Below, piece by piece: positions 52,002 to 59,899 of a DNA stretch of 64,000 nt. Origin of the DNA: CAKVLG01 sp045637805 (GTDB lineage: Bacteria; Bacillota; Clostridia; Christensenellales; UBA1242); contig JAZUAE010000028.1 of the NCBI GenBank assembly GCA_045637805.1, positions 7,913 through 71,912 of the forward strand, in the 5' to 3' direction. The translations under genes were made by a program, and so were the position numbers. How positions within the stretch are numbered: the stretch's first letter is position 1; each line of letters opens with the position of its first letter. A model generated the notes under the pieces. It was not told the DNA's origin, did not search any database, and saw only the letters and a program-made list of their open reading frames with translations.

Positions 52002-52502
52002 CTAAAACATACTATTATTTTTTAAACTATTATTTGTTTGTGCATGAGTAAGTGCTATAGCTAAAGCGTCAGCTGCGTCATCAGGTTTTGGAGTGCTTTT
52101 TAGCCCGAGTAACATTTTGGTCATGTATTGCACTTGCTTTTTCTCTGCCTTGCCAGTTCCAGTTATTGCCTGCTTTACTTGAATTGGGGTGTATTCATAA
52201 AGACTGCCACATTCTTGAACAGCTGTACATACAATTACGCCTCTTGCCTCGGCTACCGCAATACCTGTTGTTATGTTTGTGTTGAAGAATAATTCTTCTA
52301 CAGCGATTGCGTCAGGTTTATACCTGTCAATCAAAGCTTTCATACCTTCCTGGATTTGAGCGAGTCTTGTTGGAAACGCCTCGTCCTTGTGAGTCTCAAT
52401 CGCGCCATAGTCAACCAGGCTACATTTGCCAGTTCTATCATCTTTATTTATTACCCCATAGCCAACTATTGCGTAGCCCGGGTCAATGCCTAAAATAATC
52501 AT
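52002..52502 (-). CDS. ruvC: Holliday junction resolvase RuvC
   Basis: RuvC is the endonuclease that cuts RuvAB-bound junctions. It has 166 residues. The four catalytic acidic residues are visible: D7 in LGIDPGYAIVGYG, Glu in AVEELFFN, and the DDAADALAIALTHA block holding the last two. GTGGGGT precedes the ATG. It is first in the ruvCAB run. Confidence 0.97.
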   Translation of the reverse strand: MIILGIDPGYAIVGYGVINKDDRTGKCSLVDYGAIETHKDEAFPTRLAQIQEGMKALIDRYKPDAIAVEELFFNTNITTGIAVAEARGVIVCTAVQECGSLYEYTPIQVKQAITGTGKAEKKQVQYMTKMLLGLKSTPKPDDAADALAIALTHAQTNNSLKNNSMF

Positions 52503-52571
52503 ACTACCCCACTATATATACATATATAATATATTTTATAATCACTCATTGTCAAACAAAATCTCTAAAAT

Positions 52572-52595
52572 AAAAAACAGCGGGGTTTCCGCTGC
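52572..52595 (-). terminator. Terminator of yebC
   Basis: AGCAGCGG / CCCCGCTG-type stem with a GAAA-like loop and a T-run on the minus strand. Confidence 0.85.
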
Positions 52596-52598
52596 TGA

Positions 52599-53315
52599 TT
52601 AATCTGCGTTATTGTAAACATTTTGTACGTCGTCGAGTTCATCTAAGGCATCTGTTAGTTTCTCAATAGTGGCATTTTGTTCCTCAGAAAGTTCAATGTA
52701 ATTCATAGGAACGTAGTCTTTATTACTTTGAGCTACAGTCATGCCTGCGTCTGCGAAAGCTTTTGACACATCATGAAGTTTGTCAGTTGTACAATATACA
52801 ACAAAAGCATCGTCCTCAGTTTGCACGTCATCTGCCCCGCTGTCAAGCGCAACCATCATAACATCGTCTTCAGTAAGGTCGCTTTTTTCAATAACAACTA
52901 CGCCTTTGTACTCGAAAAGATATGACACGCTACCATCAGTGCCAAGGTTTCCGCCAAACTTGTCAAACAAGTGACGAACATCACTAGCTGTTCTGTTTTT
53001 GTTATCGGTTAAGCATTCAACAATGTATGCCACACCATAAGGTCCATATCCTTCATAAGTAATCGGTGTATAGTTCTCAGTTGAACCTTCACCTGCCGCT
53101 TTTTTAATACTTCTTTGAATGTTGTCGTTTGGCATATTGTTTTGTTTAGCCTTTTGTACAACATCATAAAGTTTGCTATTTGTATTAATATCAGGGCCGC
53201 CCATTTTTACCGCTACTGCTATTTCGCGACCTATTTTTGTGAATATTTTGCCACGCGCTGCGTCAGCTTTGTTTTTTGTTGCTTGTATATTATGCCATTT
53301 TGAATGTCCGCTCAT
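52599..53315 (-). CDS. yebC: YebC/PmpR family DNA-binding protein or translation factor
   Basis: The gene encodes 238 residues with the family start MSGHSKWHNIQATKNKADAA and the block NNMPNDNIQRSIKKAAGEG. Members have been described as transcriptional regulators (PmpR). More recent work on YebC proteins points to a role in translating difficult, proline-rich stretches. That second role is of interest here because the window encodes a CxPx-repeat peptide, but no direct link is shown. It follows the rRNA methyltransferase gene by 10 nt and ends at a strong terminator. Confidence 0.95.
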   Translation of the reverse strand: MSGHSKWHNIQATKNKADAARGKIFTKIGREIAVAVKMGGPDINTNSKLYDVVQKAKQNNMPNDNIQRSIKKAAGEGSTENYTPITYEGYGPYGVAYIVECLTDNKNRTASDVRHLFDKFGGNLGTDGSVSYLFEYKGVVVIEKSDLTEDDVMMVALDSGADDVQTEDDAFVVYCTTDKLHDVSKAFADAGMTVAQSNKDYVPMNYIELSEEQNATIEKLTDALDELDDVQNVYNNAD

Positions 53316-53325
53316 AATTTTTCTC

Positions 53326-54090
53326 CTATATACTATCTCTTTTTATTAAATACATTAATACGCTTGCACTAACGCCCGCGTTAAGTGATTCTATCTGCTC
53401 TTTCATAGGCAGTGAAACCATTGTTTTTGCTGCAGCCTTAAGCTTTTCGCTTGGGCCATTTGCTTCGTTACCTATAACTAGCGCGCTTGGAGGCTTAACC
53501 TTTTCCATTTTAAAAACATTTTCGCCTCTAGCATCTGCAATTATTAAATTATAGCTACGTTTTTCTACAAATTCCAAAAGCTCATCTTCGGTAAGTGGAT
53601 ATATGTCGCAGTAAAATATTCCACCGGCACTGCTACGCACTACCTTTGGGCTGTATACGTCAACCGAGTCTATTGCAACAATGGTGTTATACCCTGTCGC
53701 AGCTGCCGTTCTAATAATTGTGCCCATGTTTCCTGGATCCGCAATGCGGTCTAGCACCAAAATGTCGCCATCTGGGTTAAAACTCACAACTTCAGGCATA
53801 AACACTGAAGCTAGAATACCCTGAGAGTTTTCGGTATCACTAATTTTTGAAAATACGCGCTCATTTACCGCATAAACTCTATCTTTAACCTTGTCGATAA
53901 TATCAATGTATTCGCCGATTTTCGAGCTAAGTACAAATAGTTTATCAACACCTGCTCCGCCAAGCACAGCCTCACGCACAAATTTTGGACCTTCAACCAC
54001 AAATTTAGCATGAAGGCGCCTATACTTTTTTTCATGCAGGCTACGAACTTCTTTTATTAAGTTATTGTCTACACTTGTAATAATTTCCAT
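53326..54090 (-). CDS. SpoU/TrmH-family RNA 2'-O-methyltransferase
   Basis: This is a SAM-dependent RNA ribose methyltransferase of 254 residues. The N-terminal substrate-binding domain (~1-95) begins SVDNNLIKEVRSLHEKKYR. The SPOUT domain has LDRIADPGNMGTIIRTAAATG, ALVIGNEANGPS and LPMKEQIESLNAGVSASVL, whose trefoil knot motifs are complete. The rRNA or tRNA target is not readable. It lies between rplT and yebC on the minus strand. Confidence 0.93.
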   Translation of the reverse strand: MEIITSVDNNLIKEVRSLHEKKYRRLHAKFVVEGPKFVREAVLGGAGVDKLFVLSSKIGEYIDIIDKVKDRVYAVNERVFSKISDTENSQGILASVFMPEVVSFNPDGDILVLDRIADPGNMGTIIRTAAATGYNTIVAIDSVDVYSPKVVRSSAGGIFYCDIYPLTEDELLEFVEKRSYNLIIADARGENVFKMEKVKPPSALVIGNEANGPSEKLKAAAKTMVSLPMKEQIESLNAGVSASVLMYLIKRDSI

Positions 54091-54129
54091 ATGACTCTAA
54101 TTTTAATTATATATAAATAATTTGTCAAC

Positions 54130-54160
54130 AAAAAAACACTGAACATTTCAGTGCTTTTTT
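54130..54160 (-). terminator. Terminator of the infC-rpmI-rplT operon
   Basis: AAAGCACTGAA / TTCAGTGTTTT and a T-run on the minus strand. Confidence 0.88.
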
Positions 54161-54167
54161 ATTTAAT

Positions 54168-54533
54168 TTACTTTGCAGCTTTTTCTAAAGCAGCTTTAGC
54201 TTGGTTTACTACAGCCTCAAAAGCAGCTTTGTCGTTAACTGCAAGGTCTGCAAGTACTTTTCTGTTAAGTGTAATGTTTGCAAGTTTTAAACCGTGCATT
54301 AATTTTGAGTATGAAAGACCATATTCTCTTGCACCTGCGTTAAGTCTTGCGATCCAAAGATCTCTATATGTTCTTTTCTTTAATTTTCTACCAACATAAG
54401 CATAGTTACCGCTCTTCATAACAGCTTCACGAGCTACTCTATAAAGTTTGCTTTTTGCGCCTCTGTAACCTTTAGCTTCTTTTAAAATGGCTTCTCTTTT
54501 TTTGTGTGCATTTACGCCTCTTTTAATTCTCAT
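54168..54533 (-). CDS. rplT: 50S ribosomal protein L20
   Basis: L20 is an early 23S rRNA-binding assembly protein. It has 121 residues, starting MRIKRGVNAHKKREAILKEA. In Firmicutes L20 also represses its own operon by binding the infC leader, and a terminator-bearing leader is present here upstream of infC. It is the last gene of infC-rpmI-rplT. Confidence 0.98.
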   Translation of the reverse strand: MRIKRGVNAHKKREAILKEAKGYRGAKSKLYRVAREAVMKSGNYAYVGRKLKKRTYRDLWIARLNAGAREYGLSYSKLMHGLKLANITLNRKVLADLAVNDKAAFEAVVNQAKAALEKAAK

Positions 54534-54550
54534 TACCGTTTCCTCCTATA

Positions 54551-54751
54551 TTAGTCTTGGTCACCAACAAGCTTTTTAACTGTTTTAGCTTGAGTTGTTG
54601 AAACGTATCCTGTTTGACGAAGTGCACGTTTACGACCTGTTTCTTTCTTTGTTAAAATGTGTCTTTTGTTCTTGTGTGCGCGTTTGATTTTGCCGCCTTT
54701 AAGCACTACAAATCTTTTCTTTGCTGCACTGCTATTTTTTTGCTTTGGCAT
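54551..54751 (-). CDS. rpmI: 50S ribosomal protein L35
   Basis: The gene encodes 66 residues: MPKQKNSSAAKKRF at the start, then KRAHKNKRHILTKK and LRQTGYV, typical of L35. It sits between infC and rplT with normal spacing (12 and 17 nt) and a GGAGG ribosome site. Confidence 0.97.
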   Translation of the reverse strand: MPKQKNSSAAKKRFVVLKGGKIKRAHKNKRHILTKKETGRKRALRQTGYVSTTQAKTVKKLVGDQD

Positions 54752-54763
54752 GACTTATTCCTC

Positions 54764-55294
54764 CTATTTTGCCTTGTTTTTGTTTGTCTTTGGAACGAGC
54801 ATGGTTATAATGTTGCGTCCCTCAACCTTTGGTTCATTATCCTTGGAACCGAGCTCTTCTACGAGTCCACAAAAAGTATTAACTATTTCAATTCCTCTTG
54901 CAGAATATGCTTGTTGTCTACCGCGCATACGGAGTACAACTTTAACTTTATTTCCAGCTGTTAAGAATTTCTTAGCATTGTTTGCCTTTGTTTCCATGTC
55001 GTGCATTTCGATTGTCATTGAAAGTTGCACTTCCTTGGTCTCAACGGTTTTTTGATTCTTTTTTTGCTCGCGCTCTCTTTTAGCTTTGTCAAATAAGAAC
55101 TTGCCATAGTTCATAATCTTACAAACTGGTGGGTTCGTATTTGGTGAAATCTTTACTAGATCAAGGTTTGCTTCGTCTGCAATCCTGTTCGCTTCATCAG
55201 CGCTCATGATTCCAAGCTGCTCACCGTTTTCACCGATAAGTCTAACCTCTCTGTCTCTGATTTCTGAGTTAATTTGATGTTCCTGTTTTATAAT
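54764..55294 (-). CDS. infC: Translation initiation factor IF-3, unusual AUU start
   Basis: IF-3 binds the 30S subunit and checks start codon pairing. It has 176 residues when started at ATT 55294. The first ATG (55207) would remove the conserved N-terminus (INSEIRDREVRLIGENGEQLG), which is plainly encoded upstream in frame. No ATG, GTG or TTG opens that part. ATT lies 5 nt after AAGGGGG; the next codon, ATA, is the only rival. IF-3 genes often use AUU for autoregulation, since IF-3 discriminates against that codon. Domain order is normal: N-domain 1-80, linker, and C-domain with NAKKFLTAGNKVKVVLRMRG. Confidence 0.95.
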   Translation of the reverse strand: MIKQEHQINSEIRDREVRLIGENGEQLGIMSADEANRIADEANLDLVKISPNTNPPVCKIMNYGKFLFDKAKREREQKKNQKTVETKEVQLSMTIEMHDMETKANNAKKFLTAGNKVKVVLRMRGRQQAYSARGIEIVNTFCGLVEELGSKDNEPKVEGRNIITMLVPKTNKNKAK

Positions 55295-55477
55295 GGTATC
55301 CCCCTTGTAGCTCCCCGCTACGTTATTTTCTTACATAAAAAAGTGAGTGGTTAGCCCACTCACACCTATCTAAAATTACTCAGCAAAATAAGCCCCGCCG
55401 AGGTCTAAAGATATGTTAACCAAGCAAAATCTTTCATTCGATTGGTGGAAAGTGGTCTTTCTCTTTTTTATTTAAGT
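55295..55477 (-). promoter_or_regulatory. infC leader, probable L20 autoregulatory attenuator
   Basis: A ~180-nt untranslated leader lies between a strong promoter and infC and ends in an intrinsic terminator. In Firmicutes such leaders respond to L20. Pairing segments and the L20 site were not folded by computation. Confidence 0.65.
55337..55363 (-). terminator. Leader terminator upstream of infC
   Basis: GTGAGTGG / CCACTCAC stem with a GCTAA loop, followed by TTTTTT on the minus strand. Confidence 0.85.
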
Positions 55478-55483
55478 GCCCTT

Positions 55484-55512
55484 ATTCTATAACGAAAAAT
55501 GCGTTTTGTCAA
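55484..55512 (-). promoter_or_regulatory. Promoter of the infC-rpmI-rplT operon
   Basis: On the minus strand TTGACA (55512-55507), a 17-bp spacer and TAGAAT (55489-55484). Confidence 0.85.
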
Positions 55513-55528
55513 GCGTTTTTAATAAATT

Positions 55529-57469
55529 TTAAAACTCGCTAGCAAGTTCAATTCTATGGTCTTCATTCATTTCTTTGCAAACTTCGATAAATCTGTCAAG
55601 TTTCATTGAACCAAGCATACGGTTTCCATCACGAAGTCTTACTGAAATCATATCTGCGTCTTGTTCTTTATCACCAACAACAATGATATATGGAACTTTT
55701 TGAACTTCAAAGCCGCGTACCTTTTGTCCCATACCATCGTTAGACGTATTAACTTCACATCTAATTTTAGCTTTTGCAAGCGCTTTTCTAATTGATTCTG
55801 CATACTCTGCATGTTTATCACCTACTGGCACGATACCAACTTGAAGTGGCGCAAACCAGAATGGGAATGCTCCGGCAAAGTTTTCAATCAAGATACCGAT
55901 AAATCTTTCAAGAGAACCATAAACAACACGGTGTATAACTACTGGTGTTTTTCTTGATCCGTCTTTGTCTGTGTATGTTAAGCCGAATCTGCCTGGAAGT
56001 TGCATATCAAGCTGGAATGTACCAGTTTGCCATTCACGGCCAAGCGCATCATACATTTTAAGGTCAATTTTTGGACCATAGAATGCACCGCCCCCCTCGT
56101 CAACTTGATAATTTCCTTTACCATATCTTTCGTCTAAAATCATGCGTAAAATTCTTTCAGCTTCGTCCCAAACAGCTTTGTCTCCAACAAAGCTTTCTGG
56201 TCTAGTTGATAGCATAGGAACATACTTGATTCCGAATACTTTGTAGAAACTGTCTGCTAAATCGAAAAGGTGTCTGTATTCACTTTCAATTTGATCAAAA
56301 GAAATAAAGTTATGTGAGTCATCTTGTCTGAATGCACGTACACGAAGTAAGCCATGAAGTGTTCCAGATTTTTCATTTCTATGCAAGATATCACAGTCTG
56401 AAATTCTGAGTGGAAGGTCACGGTAACTTCTAACCTTATTTTTAAACACAAGCATTGCATTTGGACAGTTCATAGGTTTAATTGCGTTATCAATCTCTTC
56501 TGGTTTCTCATCGCCAGCTACTAGGAACATATCATCTCTATAGTGATCCCAGTGTCCGCTTGTTTTCCAAAGAGTAGTATTATTGATAACTGGTGCAGAA
56601 ATTTCTTGATAGCCATTTTCCTCATGCACATCTCTCCAGAATGATAAAAGTGTGTTGAACATTTTTAATCCTTTTGGGAGCCAGTATGGCATGCCTGGCG
56701 CTGTATCATGGAACATAAACAAATCAAGAGCTGGGCCAAGCTTTCTATGATCGCGTTTTTCAGCCTCTTCAATCATTTTAAAGTAAGCTTCCATTTCGCT
56801 TGCTTTTTCAAAAGCAACACCATAGATTCTTGTTAACATTTTATTCTTCTCATCGCCTCTCCAGTATGCACCTGCAAGCTTTGTAAGTTTAAATGCTTTA
56901 ACTAAACCTGTGCTCTTGAGGTGTGGACCACGACAAATATCAGTAAAATCACCTTGAGTATACATTGAAAGTTTTTCGCTATCAGGAACAGCGTTTACAA
57001 GTTCAATCTTATAAGGCTGATTTTCCTCTTTCATCATTTTTGTTGCTTCTTTTTTGCTGATTTCACATCTTTTTATCTCAAAGTTTGCTTTAATAATCTT
57101 TTTCATCTCAGCTTCAATCTTTGGAAGATCATCAGCAGTAATCGGTGTTTTAAATTCAAAATCATAATAAAAACCGTCCTCAGTTGCAGGACCTATTGCC
57201 ATTTTAGCGAGTGGATATATTGTACGCACTGCTTGCGCCAAAATGTGTGATGCAGTATGACGAAGCACCTCTTTTGCCTCACTATCTTTAAAGGTTAAAA
57301 TTTCAACCTTTGCATCGCTGTCAATTCTATAAGATAAATCAACAAGCTTGCCATTTACTTTTCCGCAAACAGCATTACGTGCTAAACCTTCAGATATGCT
57401 TTTAGCAATATCTTCTACGCTCACACCTTTGTCGTACTCACGTACTTCATCTCTTAGTTCGATTTTCAT
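55529..57469 (-). CDS. thrS: Threonyl-tRNA synthetase
   Basis: This class II synthetase charges tRNA-Thr. It has 646 residues from ATG 57469; AGGAGG lies 7 nt before it, and the frame upstream to 57514 runs into the T-box terminator. The TGS domain is at 1-60. The editing domain (~70-225) has HTASHILAQAV and the zinc-like HxxxH. In the catalytic core, motif 2 lies around RNEKSGTLHGLLRVRAF and motif 3 around PVVIHRVVYGSLERFIGILIE, with the anticodon-binding domain at the end. Expression is governed by the T-box upstream. Confidence 0.98.
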   Translation of the reverse strand: MKIELRDEVREYDKGVSVEDIAKSISEGLARNAVCGKVNGKLVDLSYRIDSDAKVEILTFKDSEAKEVLRHTASHILAQAVRTIYPLAKMAIGPATEDGFYYDFEFKTPITADDLPKIEAEMKKIIKANFEIKRCEISKKEATKMMKEENQPYKIELVNAVPDSEKLSMYTQGDFTDICRGPHLKSTGLVKAFKLTKLAGAYWRGDEKNKMLTRIYGVAFEKASEMEAYFKMIEEAEKRDHRKLGPALDLFMFHDTAPGMPYWLPKGLKMFNTLLSFWRDVHEENGYQEISAPVINNTTLWKTSGHWDHYRDDMFLVAGDEKPEEIDNAIKPMNCPNAMLVFKNKVRSYRDLPLRISDCDILHRNEKSGTLHGLLRVRAFRQDDSHNFISFDQIESEYRHLFDLADSFYKVFGIKYVPMLSTRPESFVGDKAVWDEAERILRMILDERYGKGNYQVDEGGGAFYGPKIDLKMYDALGREWQTGTFQLDMQLPGRFGLTYTDKDGSRKTPVVIHRVVYGSLERFIGILIENFAGAFPFWFAPLQVGIVPVGDKHAEYAESIRKALAKAKIRCEVNTSNDGMGQKVRGFEVQKVPYIIVVGDKEQDADMISVRLRDGNRMLGSMKLDRFIEVCKEMNEDHRIELASEF

Positions 57470-57487
57470 AAATTTTCCTCCTAAACA

Positions 57488-57728
57488 AAATAAAAACGTC
57501 CCTACAAAACGCACTTGTAGTTGCGCTTTATAAGGACGATTAATTTTAACCGCGGTTCCACCTTATTTGCTAATAACTTAGCCACTCTTTTATGCCATCA
57601 AATGTTTTTATTAAAAGTGGTTTCATTTATATCTCGTTTCTTGTAGGCTTCCAGCCACGACCCACACTCTCTCTTAGGCGTGTATATAAACTACTTGTCT
57701 TTTCACATCTGTTAGCAATATATTACTG
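57488..57728 (-). promoter_or_regulatory. T-box riboswitch of thrS
   Basis: This leader senses uncharged tRNA-Thr. The conserved T-box core AAGGTGGAACCGCGG is present on the minus strand at 57564-57550. The terminator is at 57538-57488: CGTCC-TTATAAAGCGCA pairs with TGCG...GGACG, followed by TTTTTATTTT. Stem I contains a GGCTGGAAGCC element and a candidate specifier ACC (Thr) at 57621-57619 in GAAACCAC. The specifier register is not proven. Confidence 0.92.
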
Positions 57729-58547
57729 CAAATTATTATATACTACATTTTGCCCATTGTCAACGTTTTTAAAATAATTGTTAACTGTTTGATGGTCTAG
57801 ATTTTGGCACACTTTTCCTTCAAAAATATTAGTTATATGGTCAACCAAATCTGACGCTCCGTCATCTAAATCTAATACAATCCGTCTTGGACACAAGCAA
57901 ACAAGTTCGCTTAAAATTCGCATAGAATCATTAACATCTTCATCAAAAAAACACAAATTTGTAGCCTTTTTAGTGTCATTAATCATAACTTCAAGCGTGT
58001 TTTTGCAGTTTTTTACATAAACTGTGTCAGCTTCGGGTTCGCTTGCTGCAATTAAAAACTTCATCAATTCAACAAAACTTTCACGAGCAAGTAATCCCGA
58101 CAAATTTTCTTCAACAAGACTTACAATTTCCTTCCATCTATTTTTAACTTCCCACATTTTAAAATGAAAGCTACTATCTATTAATAAGTCATCATCAAAC
58201 ACCAAACTTTTTTTGATTAAATCTTTATCCGTTTGTTTGTCAAATACAGTAAGGGCTCGTAAGAATCCACCCCAAAGTGTTTCACTTGCCATTTTATGTT
58301 TTAAATTTGTTTTTATATATTCATATTTATAATCCATTACAATAATTTCACTGACGAGTTCAAGCACAAATGCTTTATAAAACTCTTTTTCTTTCTCCGG
58401 TACTGCGAGACTTATAACAAGTCGCCCGTCCATTTCTTCAAATATAATAAGCCCCTTGGAATTATCTACATGATTTTTTAGTTTTTTGTATACAAAATCC
58501 ATGAACGGTACTTTTTTCTTCTCATTACTAATTGTTAATTCAAACAT
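57723..58547 (-). CDS. ytxC: YtxC-like sporulation-associated protein
   Basis: The gene encodes 274 residues without signal peptide or membrane helices. The YtxC family is found in spore formers just upstream of thrS, and the same position here supports the call. The central ELVSEIIVMDYKYEYIKTNL block and the C-terminal QTVNNYFKNVDNGQNVVY are what I use to recognise it. The molecular function is unknown. GAGAGGAG precedes the start. It supports descent from a spore-forming lineage but does not prove that this organism sporulates. Confidence 0.7.
   Translation of the reverse strand: MFELTISNEKKKVPFMDFVYKKLKNHVDNSKGLIIFEEMDGRLVISLAVPEKEKEFYKAFVLELVSEIIVMDYKYEYIKTNLKHKMASETLWGGFLRALTVFDKQTDKDLIKKSLVFDDDLLIDSSFHFKMWEVKNRWKEIVSLVEENLSGLLARESFVELMKFLIAASEPEADTVYVKNCKNTLEVMINDTKKATNLCFFDEDVNDSMRILSELVCLCPRRIVLDLDDGASDLVDHITNIFEGKVCQNLDHQTVNNYFKNVDNGQNVVYNNLQ
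57735..57763 (-). promoter_or_regulatory. thrS promoter, perfect consensus
   Basis: On the minus strand TTGACA (57763-57758), an exact 17-bp spacer and TATAAT (57740-57735). It overlaps the last codons of the ytxC gene. Confidence 0.88.
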
Positions 58548-58616
58548 TACTTGCTCCTCTCGAAATAGTTTATGCTTTCCTTTTTACAATTAATCATACA
58601 AGAAGAATTTTTGCAT

Positions 58617-58652
58617 AAAAAAATCCACACTAAATCATGTGTGGATATTTTT
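58617..58652 (-). terminator. Terminator of the Mrr-like gene
   Basis: An AATATCCACACA / TGTGGATTTT stem is followed by a T-run on the minus strand. Confidence 0.85.
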
Positions 58653-59295
58653 GTTCTAGATTTCCAAAAGTTTCATTTGAACCATACTTACTCGTTTGCA
58701 TAAGCGGACTAGCAGAATTATCTATAGAAAGTTTTTGACAAATCTCTTTACTCATTTCAATAAGTTCATCGCGATCAATGAGTCTTACCCTATTTTCTTT
58801 TGCGATTTGTTCTGCTTGATCGGTAAAATAACTATTTGTTATAACCCAAGCCTCTGTTGCCATGTAATGCGTAGCTGATGCTAAAATCTCTTGAACAGCT
58901 TTAATCCCAACTGCTTTTTTATACCTCTTAGCTTGAACAACAACTATTGCATTGTTTCTTCTTAGCACTAGGTCAGCGCCATAGTCACGACTCTTACTTG
59001 TCACCTCAACATCAAAGCCTGCATAAAAAAACATGGTTTTTAAATAATTTTCAAACTCGTATCCTTCCATGATATCAATGGCTGTGATATCTGATGAAAG
59101 TAGCAGTTTTTTTCCATTTATTTCTTCTTTCTGCCAAAGCTTATACCTTGCGCGTTTAATTATTGCACGAACAAGTAAAAAAACTAAAATAGCCGGCAAT
59201 AAAACAATAAAAAGTATAATGGATACCACTCGCCTAAAAGGACTTACTCTTTTCTTCTCTTTCTCGAGGAATTTTTCTCTATTCACTTGTCTCAC
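58630..59295 (-). CDS. Membrane-anchored Mrr-type restriction endonuclease-like protein
   Basis: The gene encodes 221 residues. A basic start and one or two membrane helices (~22-46) precede a PD-(D/E)xK nuclease fold at ~75-185. E80/E82 lie in MEGYEFE, D108 in DYGADLV and Q121-x-K123 in VVVQAKRY. VGIKAVQEILASATHYMA and AWVITNSYFT complete the Mrr_cat pattern. All catalytic residues are present. Mrr-type proteins cut modified or foreign DNA, but small membrane-anchored versions also exist as housekeeping proteins of unknown function. There is no methyltransferase nearby. It overlaps the queH stop by 17 nt, so it is co-expressed with it. Confidence 0.85.
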   Translation of the reverse strand: MRQVNREKFLEKEKKRVSPFRRVVSIILFIVLLPAILVFLLVRAIIKRARYKLWQKEEINGKKLLLSSDITAIDIMEGYEFENYLKTMFFYAGFDVEVTSKSRDYGADLVLRRNNAIVVVQAKRYKKAVGIKAVQEILASATHYMATEAWVITNSYFTDQAEQIAKENRVRLIDRDELIEMSKEICQKLSIDNSASPLMQTSKYGSNETFGNLEQKYPHMI

Positions 59296-59857
59296 CTCTC
59301 ATTGAAAAACTACAGCCGCAATAATTTTGGCGATACAATCCATACTCTTTTGAAAGTTCGATTGAACGCTTGAATCCATTTTGTTTTTTAAAGTTGGCAG
59401 GAACAAATTGTACACCATATTTACTAGACAAAGCCTCACCGATGCTGTTTATTAGTTCTGCATTTTTATGTGGACTGACTGACAGCGTTGTAGTGAAGTA
59501 ATCAAAACCTAAATTCTTTGCAATTTCTGCAGTCTTTTCTAAGCGCTGAGTGAAGCAAACTGTGCAGCGCGCCCCGCCCTCAATTTCGCTTTCAAGGCCT
59601 TTAACCCTTTCAAAGTATTTTTCTGCATCGTAGTCTGAATCTAAAAAGGAAACATTTTCATTGTTTGCCGCATTAAATTTAGCAATAAGTTCCATTTGTG
59701 TCAACTTTCTTTTTATATACTCACTCTCAGGGTGAATGCATGGATTATAATATAAAACCGTGACAGAAAAATCTGCCACTATACGCTCTAAAACTGCAGA
59801 CGAACAAGGTCCACAGCAGCTATGTAAAAGAAGTGTTGGTTTTTTATTTTTATCCAA
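59279..59857 (-). CDS. queH: Epoxyqueuosine reductase QueH
   Basis: QueH reduces epoxyqueuosine to queuosine in tRNA. It has 192 residues from TTG 59857; AAGGTG lies 6 nt before it, and an upstream TTG (59878) has no such site. The conserved cysteines are LLHSCCGPCSS, YYNPCIHPESEY, RCTVCFTQRLE and NYCGCSFSM, the four-Cys plus Fe-S pattern of the family (formerly DUF208). It complements tgt and queA in this window. It follows argS and overlaps the Mrr-like gene. Confidence 0.93.
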   Translation of the reverse strand: MDKNKKPTLLLHSCCGPCSSAVLERIVADFSVTVLYYNPCIHPESEYIKRKLTQMELIAKFNAANNENVSFLDSDYDAEKYFERVKGLESEIEGGARCTVCFTQRLEKTAEIAKNLGFDYFTTTLSVSPHKNAELINSIGEALSSKYGVQFVPANFKKQNGFKRSIELSKEYGLYRQNYCGCSFSMRGETSE

Positions 59858-59899
59858 AATTATCACCTTATGTATCAAATTTTCAATAATTTTGCGTTT

